IMG/VR virus record: IMGVR_UViG_3300042923_001817 | Coordinates: 1 to 46,517 of that record | DNA length: 46,517 bases | Direction: 5' to 3' (one strand) | Source of the DNA: a virus | In this document: piece after piece, positions 7,655 to 15,627 of the stretch | Position numbering within the stretch: the first letter of the stretch is position 1 | How the letters are laid out: every line of letters starts with the position of its first letter | Position numbers and translations under genes: made by a program | Notes under the pieces: generated by a model | What the model saw: the letters and a program-made list of their open reading frames with translations, nothing else | The model's database searches: none | Told to the model about the DNA's origin: nothing

Positions 7655-8104
7655 ATGAGCAATATACTTTATATTGCCTATGGTTCCAATCTAAACTTGG
7701 AGCAGATGGCAAATCGATGCCCCACAGCAAAGGTTGTGGGGGCAAGTAAAATAAATAATTACCGTTTACTTTTTAGGGGCGCACATGCGGGAGCTGTGGC
7801 AACCATTGAGCCTTTTAAAGGAGGAAGTGTACCAGTGCTGGTATGGGAAATCACTCCTGCCGATGAGGCAGCCCTGGACCGTTATGAAGGATGGCCCTTC
7901 CTTTATCGAAAGGAAACACTTAAGGTAAGACTTAATGGAAAATATGTTACAGCAATGGTCTATCTTATGAATGAGGGAAGGCCACTCGGTCAACCAAGCT
8001 GTCATTACTATAGTACAATTTTAGAAGGTTATAAGGATGCAGACTTTAATATTGAAACCTTAAGAAACGCAGTTGGTGACTCTGCAGAGAAGGAGGATGC
8101 ATGA
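7655..8104 (+). CDS. Gamma-glutamylcyclotransferase-like protein (AIG2/GGCT fold)
   Basis: A 149-aa protein with the family's substrate loop YIAYGSNLN near residue 6, the catalytic-glutamate region LDRYEGWPFLYRK near 78, and VTAMVYLMN. The family removes gamma-glutamyl groups as 5-oxoproline or acts on gamma-glutamyl amines. Next to an amidoligase it may cut or cap the linkage that the amidoligase makes; this pairing recurs in phages. Ribosome-binding site AAAGGAG. Its end overlaps the DUF5049 gene by ATGA. Confidence 0.88.
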   Translation: MSNILYIAYGSNLNLEQMANRCPTAKVVGASKINNYRLLFRGAHAGAVATIEPFKGGSVPVLVWEITPADEAALDRYEGWPFLYRKETLKVRLNGKYVTAMVYLMNEGRPLGQPSCHYYSTILEGYKDADFNIETLRNAVGDSAEKEDA

Positions 8105-8283
8105 CCGAAGAAATTAGAGATCAAATTTTAGCAATTCGGAATACGGGTGAAACAAATATGTTTGATATTCCTGTGGTTATCGATATTGCAAAACGGGATG
8201 GGTATTATGAATTAATTGATTACCTATCTGAACATAGAGATGATTATGTTAGCTTTATTCTTACTGGTGAAATCAGAAAATAG
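8101..8283 (+). CDS. DUF5049-like small protein
   Basis: A 60-aa protein of pattern IRDQILAIRNTGETNMFD, then AKRDGYYELIDYL and a short acidic end. This resembles DUF5049, a small family found beside phage amidoligase/GGCT genes and before the large terminase. It is translationally coupled to the cyclotransferase by a 4-base overlap. Function unknown; the size and helical pattern suggest a binding partner rather than an enzyme. Confidence 0.78.
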   Translation: MTEEIRDQILAIRNTGETNMFDIPVVIDIAKRDGYYELIDYLSEHRDDYVSFILTGEIRK

Positions 8284-8301
8284 AATAGACAGCATTAATG
8301 G

Positions 8302-8330
8302 AAGGAACTCTGCAACGGGGTTCCTTTTTC
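8302..8330 (+). terminator. Hairpin plus T-run just before the large terminase gene
   Basis: AAGGAACTC (8302-8310) pairs with GGGTTCCTT (8318-8326) around a 7-base loop, followed by TTTC. It overlaps any start of the terminase frame at ATG 8298, so the real start must lie downstream. It may limit read-through from the accessory block into the structural genes. Confidence 0.6.
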
Positions 8331-8345
8331 AGTATTCACAGGGAG

Positions 8346-9956
8346 GTGGCGGCGATACGAAAACTAAAGACATACAAGCCGACCATCTTCAAAGCAGATG
8401 GTTCGGTATATAACAAGGATGCGTCAGATACAGCAGTGTCGTTTATTAATTGTCTAAAGCACACTAAGGGAGAATGGTTTGGGCAGTCCTTCGAACTGAT
8501 CGACTGGCAAGAGCAGATAATTCGTGATGTGTTTGGCATTATGAAACCAAATGGCTACCGCCAATTCAATACTGCTTACATTGAAATTGCCAAGAAGCAA
8601 GGAAAATCAGAACTAGCAGCAGCGGTTGCACTATTACTTACTTGTGGTGATTATGAGCATGGTGGAGAGGTATATGGCTGTGCTTCTGACCGTCAGCAAG
8701 CATCTATTGTTTTTGATGTTGCGGTGGATATGGTGGAACAGTGTCCGGCACTGAAAGCAAGAATAAAGCCTGTCCTTTCTCAAAAGAGGTTAGTGTATAA
8801 ACCACTTGGTAGTTTTTATCAGGTTCTTTCCGCTGAAGCATATACAAAGCACGGTTTAAATGTTCACGGAGTAGTATTTGATGAGCTTCACGCTCAGCCA
8901 AACCGACAGCTTTTCGATGTTATGACTCACGGTTCTGGAGATGCAAGAAAACAACCACTATACTTTTTAATTACTACTGCCGGAAATGATCAGCATTCCA
9001 TATGCTATGAAGTACACCAAAAGGCAAAGGATATTCTAGAAGGGCGAAAGGTTGATCCTACATTCTACCCAGTCATTTATGGTGCCAATGAAGATGAAGA
9101 CTGGACAGATCCAAAGGTATGGGCGAAAGCCAACCCCTCAATGGGCATCACGGTAGACATAGAAAAGATACAAATTGCTTGTGAAAGTGCAAGGCAAAAT
9201 CCTGCGGAAGAGAATTTATTCAGACAGCTTCGGCTAAACCAATGGGTGAAACAATCAGTACGTTGGATGCCTATGGAAAAATGGGATAAGTGTTCATTTG
9301 CAGTAGACCCTGAAAGCCTTAAAGGAAGACAATGCTATGGCGGTTTGGATTTATCATCAACAACGGATATAACAGCATTCGTTCTTGTCTTTCCACCAGA
9401 GTATGAGGACGATAAGTATATTGTTCTTCCTTATTTTTGGATACCAGAAGATAACCTCGATTTAAGAGTGAGGCGTGACCATGTACCCTATGATGTATGG
9501 GAAAAGCAAGGCTTTTTACAGACCACTGAGGGTAATGTGGTGCATTATGGTTACATTGAAACCTTTATCGAAGAGTTGAGTTTGAAGTATAACATTCGCG
9601 AAATCGCTTTCGACCGATGGGGAGCAGTGCAAATGGTACAAAACCTAGAAGGTCTTGGTTTAACGGTAGTGCCTTTCGGTCAAGGATTTAAAGATATGTC
9701 TCCACCAACCAAAGAATTGATGAAGTTAACTCTGGAAGAGAAAATTGCTCACGGAGGTCACCCAGTACTTCGATGGATGATGGACAATATATTTATTAGA
9801 ACTGACCCGGCTGGTAATATCAAACCAGATAAGGAAAAGAGTACAGAAAAAATAGATGGTGCAGTAGCAACAATCATGGCCCTTGATAGAGCTATCCGTA
9901 AGGGGAATGGAATTGGTTCTTCTGTTTATGATGAGAGAGGGATTCTTATTATATAA
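8346..9956 (+). CDS. terL: Phage terminase large subunit
   Basis: About 536 aa. The N-terminal ATPase shows Walker A IAKKQGKSELAAA and Walker B VVFDELHAQ. The C-terminal RNase H-like nuclease has acidic residues in GGLDLSSTTD, AFDRWGA and KIDGAVATIMALDR. The enzyme drives DNA into the prohead and cuts it at cos. The start is uncertain: ATG 8298 lies in a terminator hairpin and has no ribosome-binding site, GTG 8346 (used here) touches GGGAG, and the best-spaced codon is ATA 8355, which would give IRKLKTYKP, the usual terminase beginning. The nearest packaging partner, terS, is 6 kb upstream. Confidence 0.9.
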   Translation: MAAIRKLKTYKPTIFKADGSVYNKDASDTAVSFINCLKHTKGEWFGQSFELIDWQEQIIRDVFGIMKPNGYRQFNTAYIEIAKKQGKSELAAAVALLLTCGDYEHGGEVYGCASDRQQASIVFDVAVDMVEQCPALKARIKPVLSQKRLVYKPLGSFYQVLSAEAYTKHGLNVHGVVFDELHAQPNRQLFDVMTHGSGDARKQPLYFLITTAGNDQHSICYEVHQKAKDILEGRKVDPTFYPVIYGANEDEDWTDPKVWAKANPSMGITVDIEKIQIACESARQNPAEENLFRQLRLNQWVKQSVRWMPMEKWDKCSFAVDPESLKGRQCYGGLDLSSTTDITAFVLVFPPEYEDDKYIVLPYFWIPEDNLDLRVRRDHVPYDVWEKQGFLQTTEGNVVHYGYIETFIEELSLKYNIREIAFDRWGAVQMVQNLEGLGLTVVPFGQGFKDMSPPTKELMKLTLEEKIAHGGHPVLRWMMDNIFIRTDPAGNIKPDKEKSTEKIDGAVATIMALDRAIRKGNGIGSSVYDERGILII

Positions 9957-10049
9957 CAATAATTACAATCTAATAAATAAATTACATTTTACTATTGACA
10001 TAATGCCCTTCATCTTATACAATAATTACAAATCAATAAATAAGTTACA
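9956..10049 (+). repeat. Two 31-base direct repeats flanking a promoter
   Basis: Copies at 9956-9986 and 10019-10049 match at 27 of 31 positions (shared words ACAATAATTACAA and AATAAATAA). They lie 63 bases apart. The second copy starts inside the -10 box of the promoter at 9995-10023, while the first ends just before its -35 box. They are therefore good candidates for binding sites of a repressor, possibly the product of the next gene. Confidence 0.6.
9995..10023 (+). promoter_or_regulatory. Strong sigma-70-type promoter for the moron genes
   Basis: A perfect -35 TTGACA (9995-10000), a 17-base spacer and -10 TACAAT (10018-10023, 5 of 6 matches). It lies in the gap between the terminase and portal genes, before three genes that end at a terminator. 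This gives the insert its own transcription, which may be active in the lysogen. Confidence 0.75.
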
Positions 10050-10074
10050 AATAATTATAAGAAAGGAAGATATT

Positions 10075-10581
10075 ATGTTGAACAAATCAATTAGATTAAC
10101 GAAAGAGGATGTGATAGGTCTAAATGAAATCATTGATCATGATCCAAGAATTGAAAAGGGACAAAGTGAAGCGTTATATTACTCTTTTAAAGATGCTGCT
10201 GCGAGTTTACCAGAATGGTCAGTAATAGCTAAAGCGAAATTCGAAAGTGACAAAGACATTAATATTAGTCCAGACGAATACTCCAATATTAGAACATTTA
10301 ATATTGAACAAGAAGATTTTGATAAGGTTCGTGATAGTATTAATGTTCAGCTTAATATGTCTAGGCCACGAATTAGTTATATGACAAGGCTATGCATTCT
10401 TGCTGCAAGAATGAGAATAAGAAGCATGGGGACTATTGAGGATAAACCAATCCACATAGAAGTCGAAAAAGTTACAGTTGATGGTGTGTCGCTTATAAAA
10501 AAAATTGCAGAGTTATATGAAAGTACTTCCGAAGTTGCTCAACAGAAAATATTAGAAATCAAGCGGATAGTGGAGGGTTAA
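10075..10581 (+). CDS. Unrecognised moron protein 1
   Basis: A 168-aa protein starting at ATG 10075 after AAAGGAAG; the longer open frame upstream runs through the promoter and is rejected. Residues 1-100 are acidic and helical with no motif I know. The middle has IRTFNIEQEDFDKV and RISYMTRLCILAARM, the latter a possible DNA- or protein-binding helix pair. It is the first gene of a promoter-terminator cassette between the terminase and portal genes, a common site for phage morons that alter the host. A repressor role is possible because the promoter carries repeats, but this is a guess. Confidence 0.6.
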   Translation: MLNKSIRLTKEDVIGLNEIIDHDPRIEKGQSEALYYSFKDAAASLPEWSVIAKAKFESDKDINISPDEYSNIRTFNIEQEDFDKVRDSINVQLNMSRPRISYMTRLCILAARMRIRSMGTIEDKPIHIEVEKVTVDGVSLIKKIAELYESTSEVAQQKILEIKRIVEG

Positions 10582-10584
10582 CAA

Positions 10585-10986
10585 ATGATGAATAAGAATG
10601 AAGTAGAAAACACGATAAAAGCGATGGTTAATCACTCAGATTGTATAGCTTGGCAGGATTTTGGCGACAGAGGGAATTCTTGCTGTGGACCTTTTAAGTT
10701 AGAGACTCAGGAGGAAGTTATAGAGGATGCTTTAGCATTGGCCAATGTAAAAATGGTCATGCCTAAGGGAACTACTATACATCTTGAACTAGCAAGATCT
10801 GTAGCAGACAGAATAGGGTGCAAGTATGTTACTTATGATTGGCTCATAAAAATTGTAGGACGAATAGTTGCAGTTAGTTCATATCAGGATTTTTGTAATG
10901 TGCTTAATCTATCGATTGCAGTACAAGATGGTATGAGACAACGAGGTCTCACAGAAATCCGCTGTATAGAAGAAGCGCTAGCTTAA
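10585..10986 (+). CDS. Unrecognised moron protein 2
   Basis: A 133-aa protein that starts 3 bases after the previous stop, with GGAGG upstream, so it is co-transcribed and probably coupled. Early cysteines (SCCGPF) and an all-helical C-terminal half (RIVAVSSYQDFCNVLNLSIAVQDGM) are visible. No signal peptide or membrane segment is seen. I do not recognise the family. It belongs to the three-gene moron. Confidence 0.55.
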   Translation: MMNKNEVENTIKAMVNHSDCIAWQDFGDRGNSCCGPFKLETQEEVIEDALALANVKMVMPKGTTIHLELARSVADRIGCKYVTYDWLIKIVGRIVAVSSYQDFCNVLNLSIAVQDGMRQRGLTEIRCIEEALA

Positions 10987-11005
10987 CAGGGGAGGAGATG
11001 ATTTA

Positions 11006-11338
11006 TTGGGAATCAATTTTATAGAAACATCCTCTATGCCTCTGCCAAGTAAAGATAATGGCGGAGAATATAAAGACAAAAAGTTAATTCATATATGTGA
11101 GATCTGTGAAAAACATGAAATACTAACACCAGAGGAAGGATATAAAGCAGGCTGGGATTATTCTCCATACATGTACCCTTTCAAGGTGATTTCACCAAGA
11201 ACTTGTCCAAATTGCGGAATTGAGAACACGGTTTGGGCGGATATACCTCTTAGGCATAAATCCTTTAATGAATTAACCACAAAGCAAAAAGAAGTGGTAA
11301 AAAGGATTTATAAAGAACCGGAGAGTATTATAGTCTAA
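11006..11338 (+). CDS. Small zinc-ribbon-like moron protein 3
   Basis: A 110-aa protein starting at TTG 11006, with a strong GGAGGAG 8 bases upstream. Two cysteine pairs, CEICEK near residue 31 and CPNCGIEN near 68, form a probable zinc ribbon with about 35 residues between the knuckles. The C-terminus is basic and helical (NELTTKQKEVVKRIY). Such small ribbons bind nucleic acid or protein. It is the last gene before the cassette terminator. Function is unknown. Confidence 0.6.
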   Translation: MGINFIETSSMPLPSKDNGGEYKDKKLIHICEICEKHEILTPEEGYKAGWDYSPYMYPFKVISPRTCPNCGIENTVWADIPLRHKSFNELTTKQKEVVKRIYKEPESIIV

Positions 11339-11346
11339 GAAGAATA

Positions 11347-11375
11347 GCATCTATCAGAAATGGTAGGTGCTTTTT
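11347..11375 (+). terminator. Rho-independent terminator closing the moron
   Basis: GCATCTATC (11347-11355) pairs with GGTAGGTGC (11362-11370), nine pairs around a 6-base loop, followed by TTTTT. It lies between moron gene 3 and the portal ribosome-binding site. It separates moron transcription from the late operon. Confidence 0.8.
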
Positions 11376-11404
11376 CATATTTTTTTTTAGGGAGAGTGAT
11401 GTCC

Positions 11405-12652
11405 ATGGGAATCTTGCAAAACATTTTCAAATCTCGAGATGCACCAAAAAACTTAGGAGGAAACGGATTTAATCTCTTTTTCGGAAGTACTACTTCTGGC
11501 AAAAGGGTTAGTGAGCAAACTGCGATGCAATCAACAGCGGTGTATGCATGTGTAAGAATACTGGCTGAAGCTATAGCAGGACTTCCATTACATGTTTACA
11601 GATATCGTTCAGACGGAGGAAAAGAAAGAATCCCCTTTCACCCGTTATATCACCTTCTTCATGATGAACCAAACCCAGAGATGACTTCATTCGTGTTTCG
11701 AGAGACACTTATGAGTCATCTTTTACTTTGGGGTAATGCCTATGCGCAGGTTGTTCGAAACGGGAGAGGCCAGGCGATTGCATTATACCCTTTGCTACCA
11801 AGCAAGATGGAAGTCAGCCGGGCATCAAATGGAGAATTAGTATACAAATATTATCGTGATGTTGATGAAAGCAGTATCAATCCAAAAGGTGGCTATGTCA
11901 CACTCCGTAAAGATGAAGTTCTACACATCCCTGGACTTGGTTTTGATGGTTTGGTTGGCTATAGTCCTATAGCAATGGCCAAGAACGCTATTGGAATGTC
12001 ACTGGCCACAGAGGAATATGGTGCAGCATTCTTTGCTAATGGTGCTAATCCCGGTGGTGTATTAGAACACCCAGGTGTAATTAAAGATATACAACGAGTC
12101 AAAGATAGTTGGAACAGTGCCTACCAAGGAAGTGGAAACGCTCATAAGGTAGCTGTATTAGAAGAAGGTATGAAGTTTCAAGCCATCGGTATCCCGCCTG
12201 AACAAGCACAATTTCTTGAGACACGAAAATTTCAGATCAATGAAATAGCACGTATTTTTCGTGTACCACCACATATGGTTGGAGATCTTGAAAAATCCAG
12301 CTTCTCTAACATCGAGCAGCAGTCTCTAGAGTTTGTAAAATACACACTTGATCCATGGGTGGTTCGGTGGGAACAAAGCCTACAGCAAATATTGTTTTTA
12401 CCATCTGAGAAATCAACACTGTTTATTAAGTTTAATGTAGATGGATTGCTTCGTGGTGATTACCAAAGCCGTATGAATGGCTATGCTACAGGACGACAAA
12501 ATGGCTGGATGTCTGCAAATGACATCCGTGAACTGGAGGATATGAACCGCATTCCTGTTGAGGAAGGTGGAGATTTGTATCTTGTGAACGGCAATATGCT
12601 CCCGCTTAATCAAGCGGGAAATTTTTATGAAACGGAGGGAAATAGCCAATGA
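11405..12652 (+). CDS. HK97-family phage portal protein
   Basis: A 415-aa portal protein. Recognisable parts are the start MGILQNIF, TAMQSTAVYACVRILAEAIAGLPLHVY near residue 40, LLLWGNAYAQVVRNGRG, the wing/crown region, and EIARIFRVPPHMVGDLEKSSFSN, the conserved family signature. Twelve copies form the ring through which DNA enters and leaves the capsid and bind the terminase. Start ATG 11405 was chosen for spacing from GGGAGAG; ATG 11399 is equally possible. The frame upstream of 11399 lies in the moron terminator and is rejected. It overlaps the protease gene by ATGA. Confidence 0.95.
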   Translation: MGILQNIFKSRDAPKNLGGNGFNLFFGSTTSGKRVSEQTAMQSTAVYACVRILAEAIAGLPLHVYRYRSDGGKERIPFHPLYHLLHDEPNPEMTSFVFRETLMSHLLLWGNAYAQVVRNGRGQAIALYPLLPSKMEVSRASNGELVYKYYRDVDESSINPKGGYVTLRKDEVLHIPGLGFDGLVGYSPIAMAKNAIGMSLATEEYGAAFFANGANPGGVLEHPGVIKDIQRVKDSWNSAYQGSGNAHKVAVLEEGMKFQAIGIPPEQAQFLETRKFQINEIARIFRVPPHMVGDLEKSSFSNIEQQSLEFVKYTLDPWVVRWEQSLQQILFLPSEKSTLFIKFNVDGLLRGDYQSRMNGYATGRQNGWMSANDIRELEDMNRIPVEEGGDLYLVNGNMLPLNQAGNFYETEGNSQ

Positions 12653-13350
12653 GAAAATTTTGGAATTGGGTGCGTGATGAAGCCACCGAGGCACGTACTC
12701 TTTATCTCAACGGAGAAATATCTGATGAGACTTGGTGGGGCGATGAAGTAACACCAAAGCTATTCAAGGATGAATTAATGGCTGGCTCTGGTAATGTCAC
12801 GGTATGGATAAACTCACCTGGCGGTGACGTATTTGCCGCTGCACAGATTTATAACATGCTAATGGATTATGTAGGTAATGTTACCGTAAAGATTGATGGA
12901 TTGGCAGCAAGCGCGGCATCGGTTATTGCTATGGCAGGTGGCGATGTATATATGTCCCCGGTATCCATGCTTATGATCCATAATCCTTCAACCATTGCCA
13001 TCGGAGACAGCGAAGAGATGCTCCGTGCCAAAGCCTTGTTGGATGAGGTTAAGGAAAGCATCATCAATGCATATGAACTCAAATCCGGACTATCCCGAAC
13101 TAAAATTTCGCACCTTATGGATGCGGAAACATGGATGAACGCAAACAAAGCCATTGAACTTGGCTTTGCTGATAAAATCATGTTCACGGAAGATGAAGAT
13201 CGTAGTCCACTCGATACAGGGCAGGGACTTATATTTTCCCGTGCGGCTGTATGTAACTCGCTACTTGGGAAGATACCCAAAAAGCAAAAAATGAAAATAG
13301 GTACCCCAATAGAGTCGCTGGATAAGCGACTTTCTTTAATTTCTCACTAA
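12649..13350 (+). CDS. ClpP-type prohead (head maturation) protease
   Basis: A 233-aa serine protease with a ClpP fold. INSPGGDVFAAAQIYN is the oxyanion-side signature. GLAASAASVIAMAGG carries the nucleophile serine, and MLMIHNPS carries the catalytic histidine. It cleaves the scaffold-like N-terminal domain of the capsid protein during prohead maturation. Position between portal and major capsid genes is standard for HK97-type phages, and the gene overlaps the portal gene by 4 bases. Confidence 0.93.
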   Translation: MRKFWNWVRDEATEARTLYLNGEISDETWWGDEVTPKLFKDELMAGSGNVTVWINSPGGDVFAAAQIYNMLMDYVGNVTVKIDGLAASAASVIAMAGGDVYMSPVSMLMIHNPSTIAIGDSEEMLRAKALLDEVKESIINAYELKSGLSRTKISHLMDAETWMNANKAIELGFADKIMFTEDEDRSPLDTGQGLIFSRAAVCNSLLGKIPKKQKMKIGTPIESLDKRLSLISH

Positions 13351-13368
13351 CCTAAAGGAGGAAACACA

Positions 13369-14574
13369 ATGAGTAAAATTCTTGAATTGCGCGAGAAGCG
13401 CGCTAAGACATGGGATGCGACAAAAGCATTCCTAGATACGAAACGTGGCGGTGATGGATTGTTATCCGCTGAAGACACTGCAACCTATGAAAAGATGGAA
13501 GCAGACGTTGTGGCTCTTGGTAAGGAAATAGAGCGCTTAGAGCGTCAGGTCTCCATCGACTTGGAACTTTCCAAAGCTACTAGCAATCCCATTACAAATG
13601 CTCCATCCAAAGGAGCTGAAGAAAAGGCAGGTCGTGCGTCCGCCGAGTACAGGAAAGCGTTCTGGAATGCTATGCGTACTCGTTCAGGAGAAGGACTTGA
13701 TGTAAACGTAAGAAATGCTCTGCAAATCGGTACAGACACCGAGGGGGGTTATCTCGTGCCTGACGAGTTTGAGAGAACCCTTGTAGCGGCATTGGAGGAA
13801 GAAAACATCTTCCGTACACTGGCTAATGTAATTACTACTGCTTCTGGCGATAGAAAAATCCCGGTGGTAGCATCTAGGGGGACAGCCTCATGGGTTGATG
13901 AGGAAGGTACAATTCCAGAAAGTGATGACAGCTTCGGTCAAGTTTCCATTGGGGCTTATAAGCTGGGTACGATGATCAAGGTTTCTGAGGAACTTCTAAA
14001 CGATAGTGTATTTCAACTTGAGCCCTATATTTCAAGGGAATTTGCAAGACGTATCGGCAACAAGGAAGAGGAAGCATTCTTCACGGGCGATGGTTCTGGT
14101 AAACCGACTGGTATTTTGGCCACCACAGGAGGAGCACAACTAGGTGTAACTACCGCTGGTGCTACAGCTATCACTTTAGATGAAGTGCTTGACCTGTTCT
14201 ATTCACTAAAAGCACCTTACCGTAATAAGTCTGTATTCATCATGAATGATTCAACAGTAAAGGCAATTCGTAAGCTGAAAGACGGTCAAGGTCAGTACCT
14301 ATGGCAGCCATCTATACAGGCAGGAACTCCAGATACTATTCTTAACCGCCCGTTGCATACTTCATCCTACGTGCCTGCTATTGCATCTGGAGCTAAGACA
14401 GTTGCATTTGGCGATTTCAGCTATTACTGGGTTGCTGATCGTCAAGGTCGTGTATTTAAGAGACTTAATGAACTCTATGCTGTTACTGGTCAGGTAGGCT
14501 TTGTTGCTACTCAGCGTGTAGATGGAAAATTGATTCTGCCTGAAGCCATTAAAGTACTTCAGCAGAAAGCTTAA
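13369..14574 (+). CDS. HK97-fold major capsid protein
   Basis: A 401-aa capsid protein. The first ~90 residues are a charged coiled coil (delta domain), including YEKMEADVVALGKEIERLERQ, which guides assembly and is cut off by the neighbouring protease. The mature part has the family words GGYLVPDEFE, IKVSEELLNDS, YISREFARRIGNKEEEAFFTGDGSG and KPTGIL, followed by the A and P domains. Ribosome-binding site AAAGGAGG. Confidence 0.95.
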   Translation: MSKILELREKRAKTWDATKAFLDTKRGGDGLLSAEDTATYEKMEADVVALGKEIERLERQVSIDLELSKATSNPITNAPSKGAEEKAGRASAEYRKAFWNAMRTRSGEGLDVNVRNALQIGTDTEGGYLVPDEFERTLVAALEEENIFRTLANVITTASGDRKIPVVASRGTASWVDEEGTIPESDDSFGQVSIGAYKLGTMIKVSEELLNDSVFQLEPYISREFARRIGNKEEEAFFTGDGSGKPTGILATTGGAQLGVTTAGATAITLDEVLDLFYSLKAPYRNKSVFIMNDSTVKAIRKLKDGQGQYLWQPSIQAGTPDTILNRPLHTSSYVPAIASGAKTVAFGDFSYYWVADRQGRVFKRLNELYAVTGQVGFVATQRVDGKLILPEAIKVLQQKA

Positions 14575-14586
14575 CGGAGGTGCATT

Positions 14587-14946
14587 ATGAGTTATAACAC
14601 AAAGAACTACACCGAACAAGGCGGGGAAAAAACCGTCATCAGTGGAACGCTTGAAATCAAAGAGGGAGCCTCGGTAACGGGGCTTACCTCTACTGCTGCG
14701 CCAGCTTCTGAAACAGCTCTAGGAGGTGTGAAAGCCGTTGCTAAGGCGGAGACAGACACTGTACCCGTAAAAATTGGTGAAGATGGAATTCTCTATGTAC
14801 CAACATATCCGGTCGTACCTGAAATACCAGTAGCTGCAAATCAGGCGGATAGCATCGCTACTGATGCCGCTGGTCTGGTGACGGATTTCAATGCCCTGCT
14901 CGCCAAACTGAAAGCAGCTGGGCTAATGACAGCAGACGGAGAATGA
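14587..14946 (+). CDS. Head fibre protein
   Basis: A 119-aa protein beginning with NYTEQGGEKTVISGTLEIKE, the usual start of the phage head-fibre family. A flexible alanine/valine-rich middle and a short helical end (GLVTDFNALLAKLKAAGLM) follow. Such proteins decorate the capsid surface and are dispensable for assembly in phi29-type systems. It lies 12 bases after the capsid stop with GGAGG before ATG. Confidence 0.8.
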   Translation: MSYNTKNYTEQGGEKTVISGTLEIKEGASVTGLTSTAAPASETALGGVKAVAKAETDTVPVKIGEDGILYVPTYPVVPEIPVAANQADSIATDAAGLVTDFNALLAKLKAAGLMTADGE

Positions 14947-14965
14947 TTGAAAGGAGACGGATGGC

Positions 14966-15283
14966 ATGACAACAGATAATCTTCTCCCCAAAGTTAAAGC
15001 AAACTTAATCTTGGCGCATGATACTGACGACGACCTTCTACTGAATTATATAAGAGCTGCCGTCTCCTACGCGGAGAGTTACCAGCATGTCGTTGAGGGT
15101 TATTACACGGAAAATACTATGCCACCCACCACGGAACAAGCAGTAATCATGCTGTCGGGTCATTTCTATGAAAGCAGAGATGGTTCGACGGCAGGTTTCT
15201 TTGCCGATAGCGTGCAGGCAGGTCAGCAGGTTTGGAACACAGTAAACCTACTTCTTAGACTTGACCGGGATTGGAAGGTGTAA
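14966..15283 (+). CDS. Head-tail connector (gp6-like adaptor)
   Basis: A 105-aa, all-helical protein with the family pattern LLPKVKANLILAHDTDDDLL, YIRAAVSYAESYQ, then AVIMLSGHFYESRD and a C-terminal leucine-rich helix. Members form the ring directly under the portal (HK97 gp6, SPP1 gp15). The position right after capsid genes agrees. Ribosome-binding site AAGGAG. Confidence 0.87.
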   Translation: MTTDNLLPKVKANLILAHDTDDDLLLNYIRAAVSYAESYQHVVEGYYTENTMPPTTEQAVIMLSGHFYESRDGSTAGFFADSVQAGQQVWNTVNLLLRLDRDWKV

Positions 15284-15286
15284 ATT

Positions 15287-15622
15287 ATGAGCTATGGAAA
15301 AATGAACACTTTCATCGATATCATTAGCACGGTACCAATAAAGGACGAGGAAGGTTTCGTCACAAAAAGTGATAATATACTCGCTAGTGTACGTGTCTAT
15401 AAGGAAGATCGTCATGGCAGTGAGCGATGGACGAATATGGCTTCATTTTCTACTGCGTCTTCACTATTTCGGTTTCGGAAAAGCCCTGGACTTAAGGTGA
15501 CTAATGAAATGATCATAGTCTGTGATGATGGCAGATACCAGATTTTAAGTGTAGAAGATGTAAGAAGCCGTGGGATGTATGTTGAGGTTTTAGCAGAAAG
15601 ACTAAAACCAACTGTGAGGTGA
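15287..15622 (+). CDS. Head closure protein (SPP1 gp16-like)
   Basis: A 111-aa beta-rich protein with MNTFIDIIS at the start, VRVYKEDRHGSERW and FRFRKSPGLKVTNEMIIVCDDGRYQILSVEDV. This is the phage head-tail joining family. It stops DNA leaking from the filled head and provides the tail docking face. It starts 3 bases after the previous gene. Confidence 0.87.
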   Translation: MSYGKMNTFIDIISTVPIKDEEGFVTKSDNILASVRVYKEDRHGSERWTNMASFSTASSLFRFRKSPGLKVTNEMIIVCDDGRYQILSVEDVRSRGMYVEVLAERLKPTVR

Positions 15623-15627
15623 TGAAT

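Noticed and set aside
9883-10074. N-terminal extension of moron gene 1
   Set aside because: This stretch overlaps the terminase end, the direct repeats and the promoter; a clear ribosome-binding site precedes ATG 10075.
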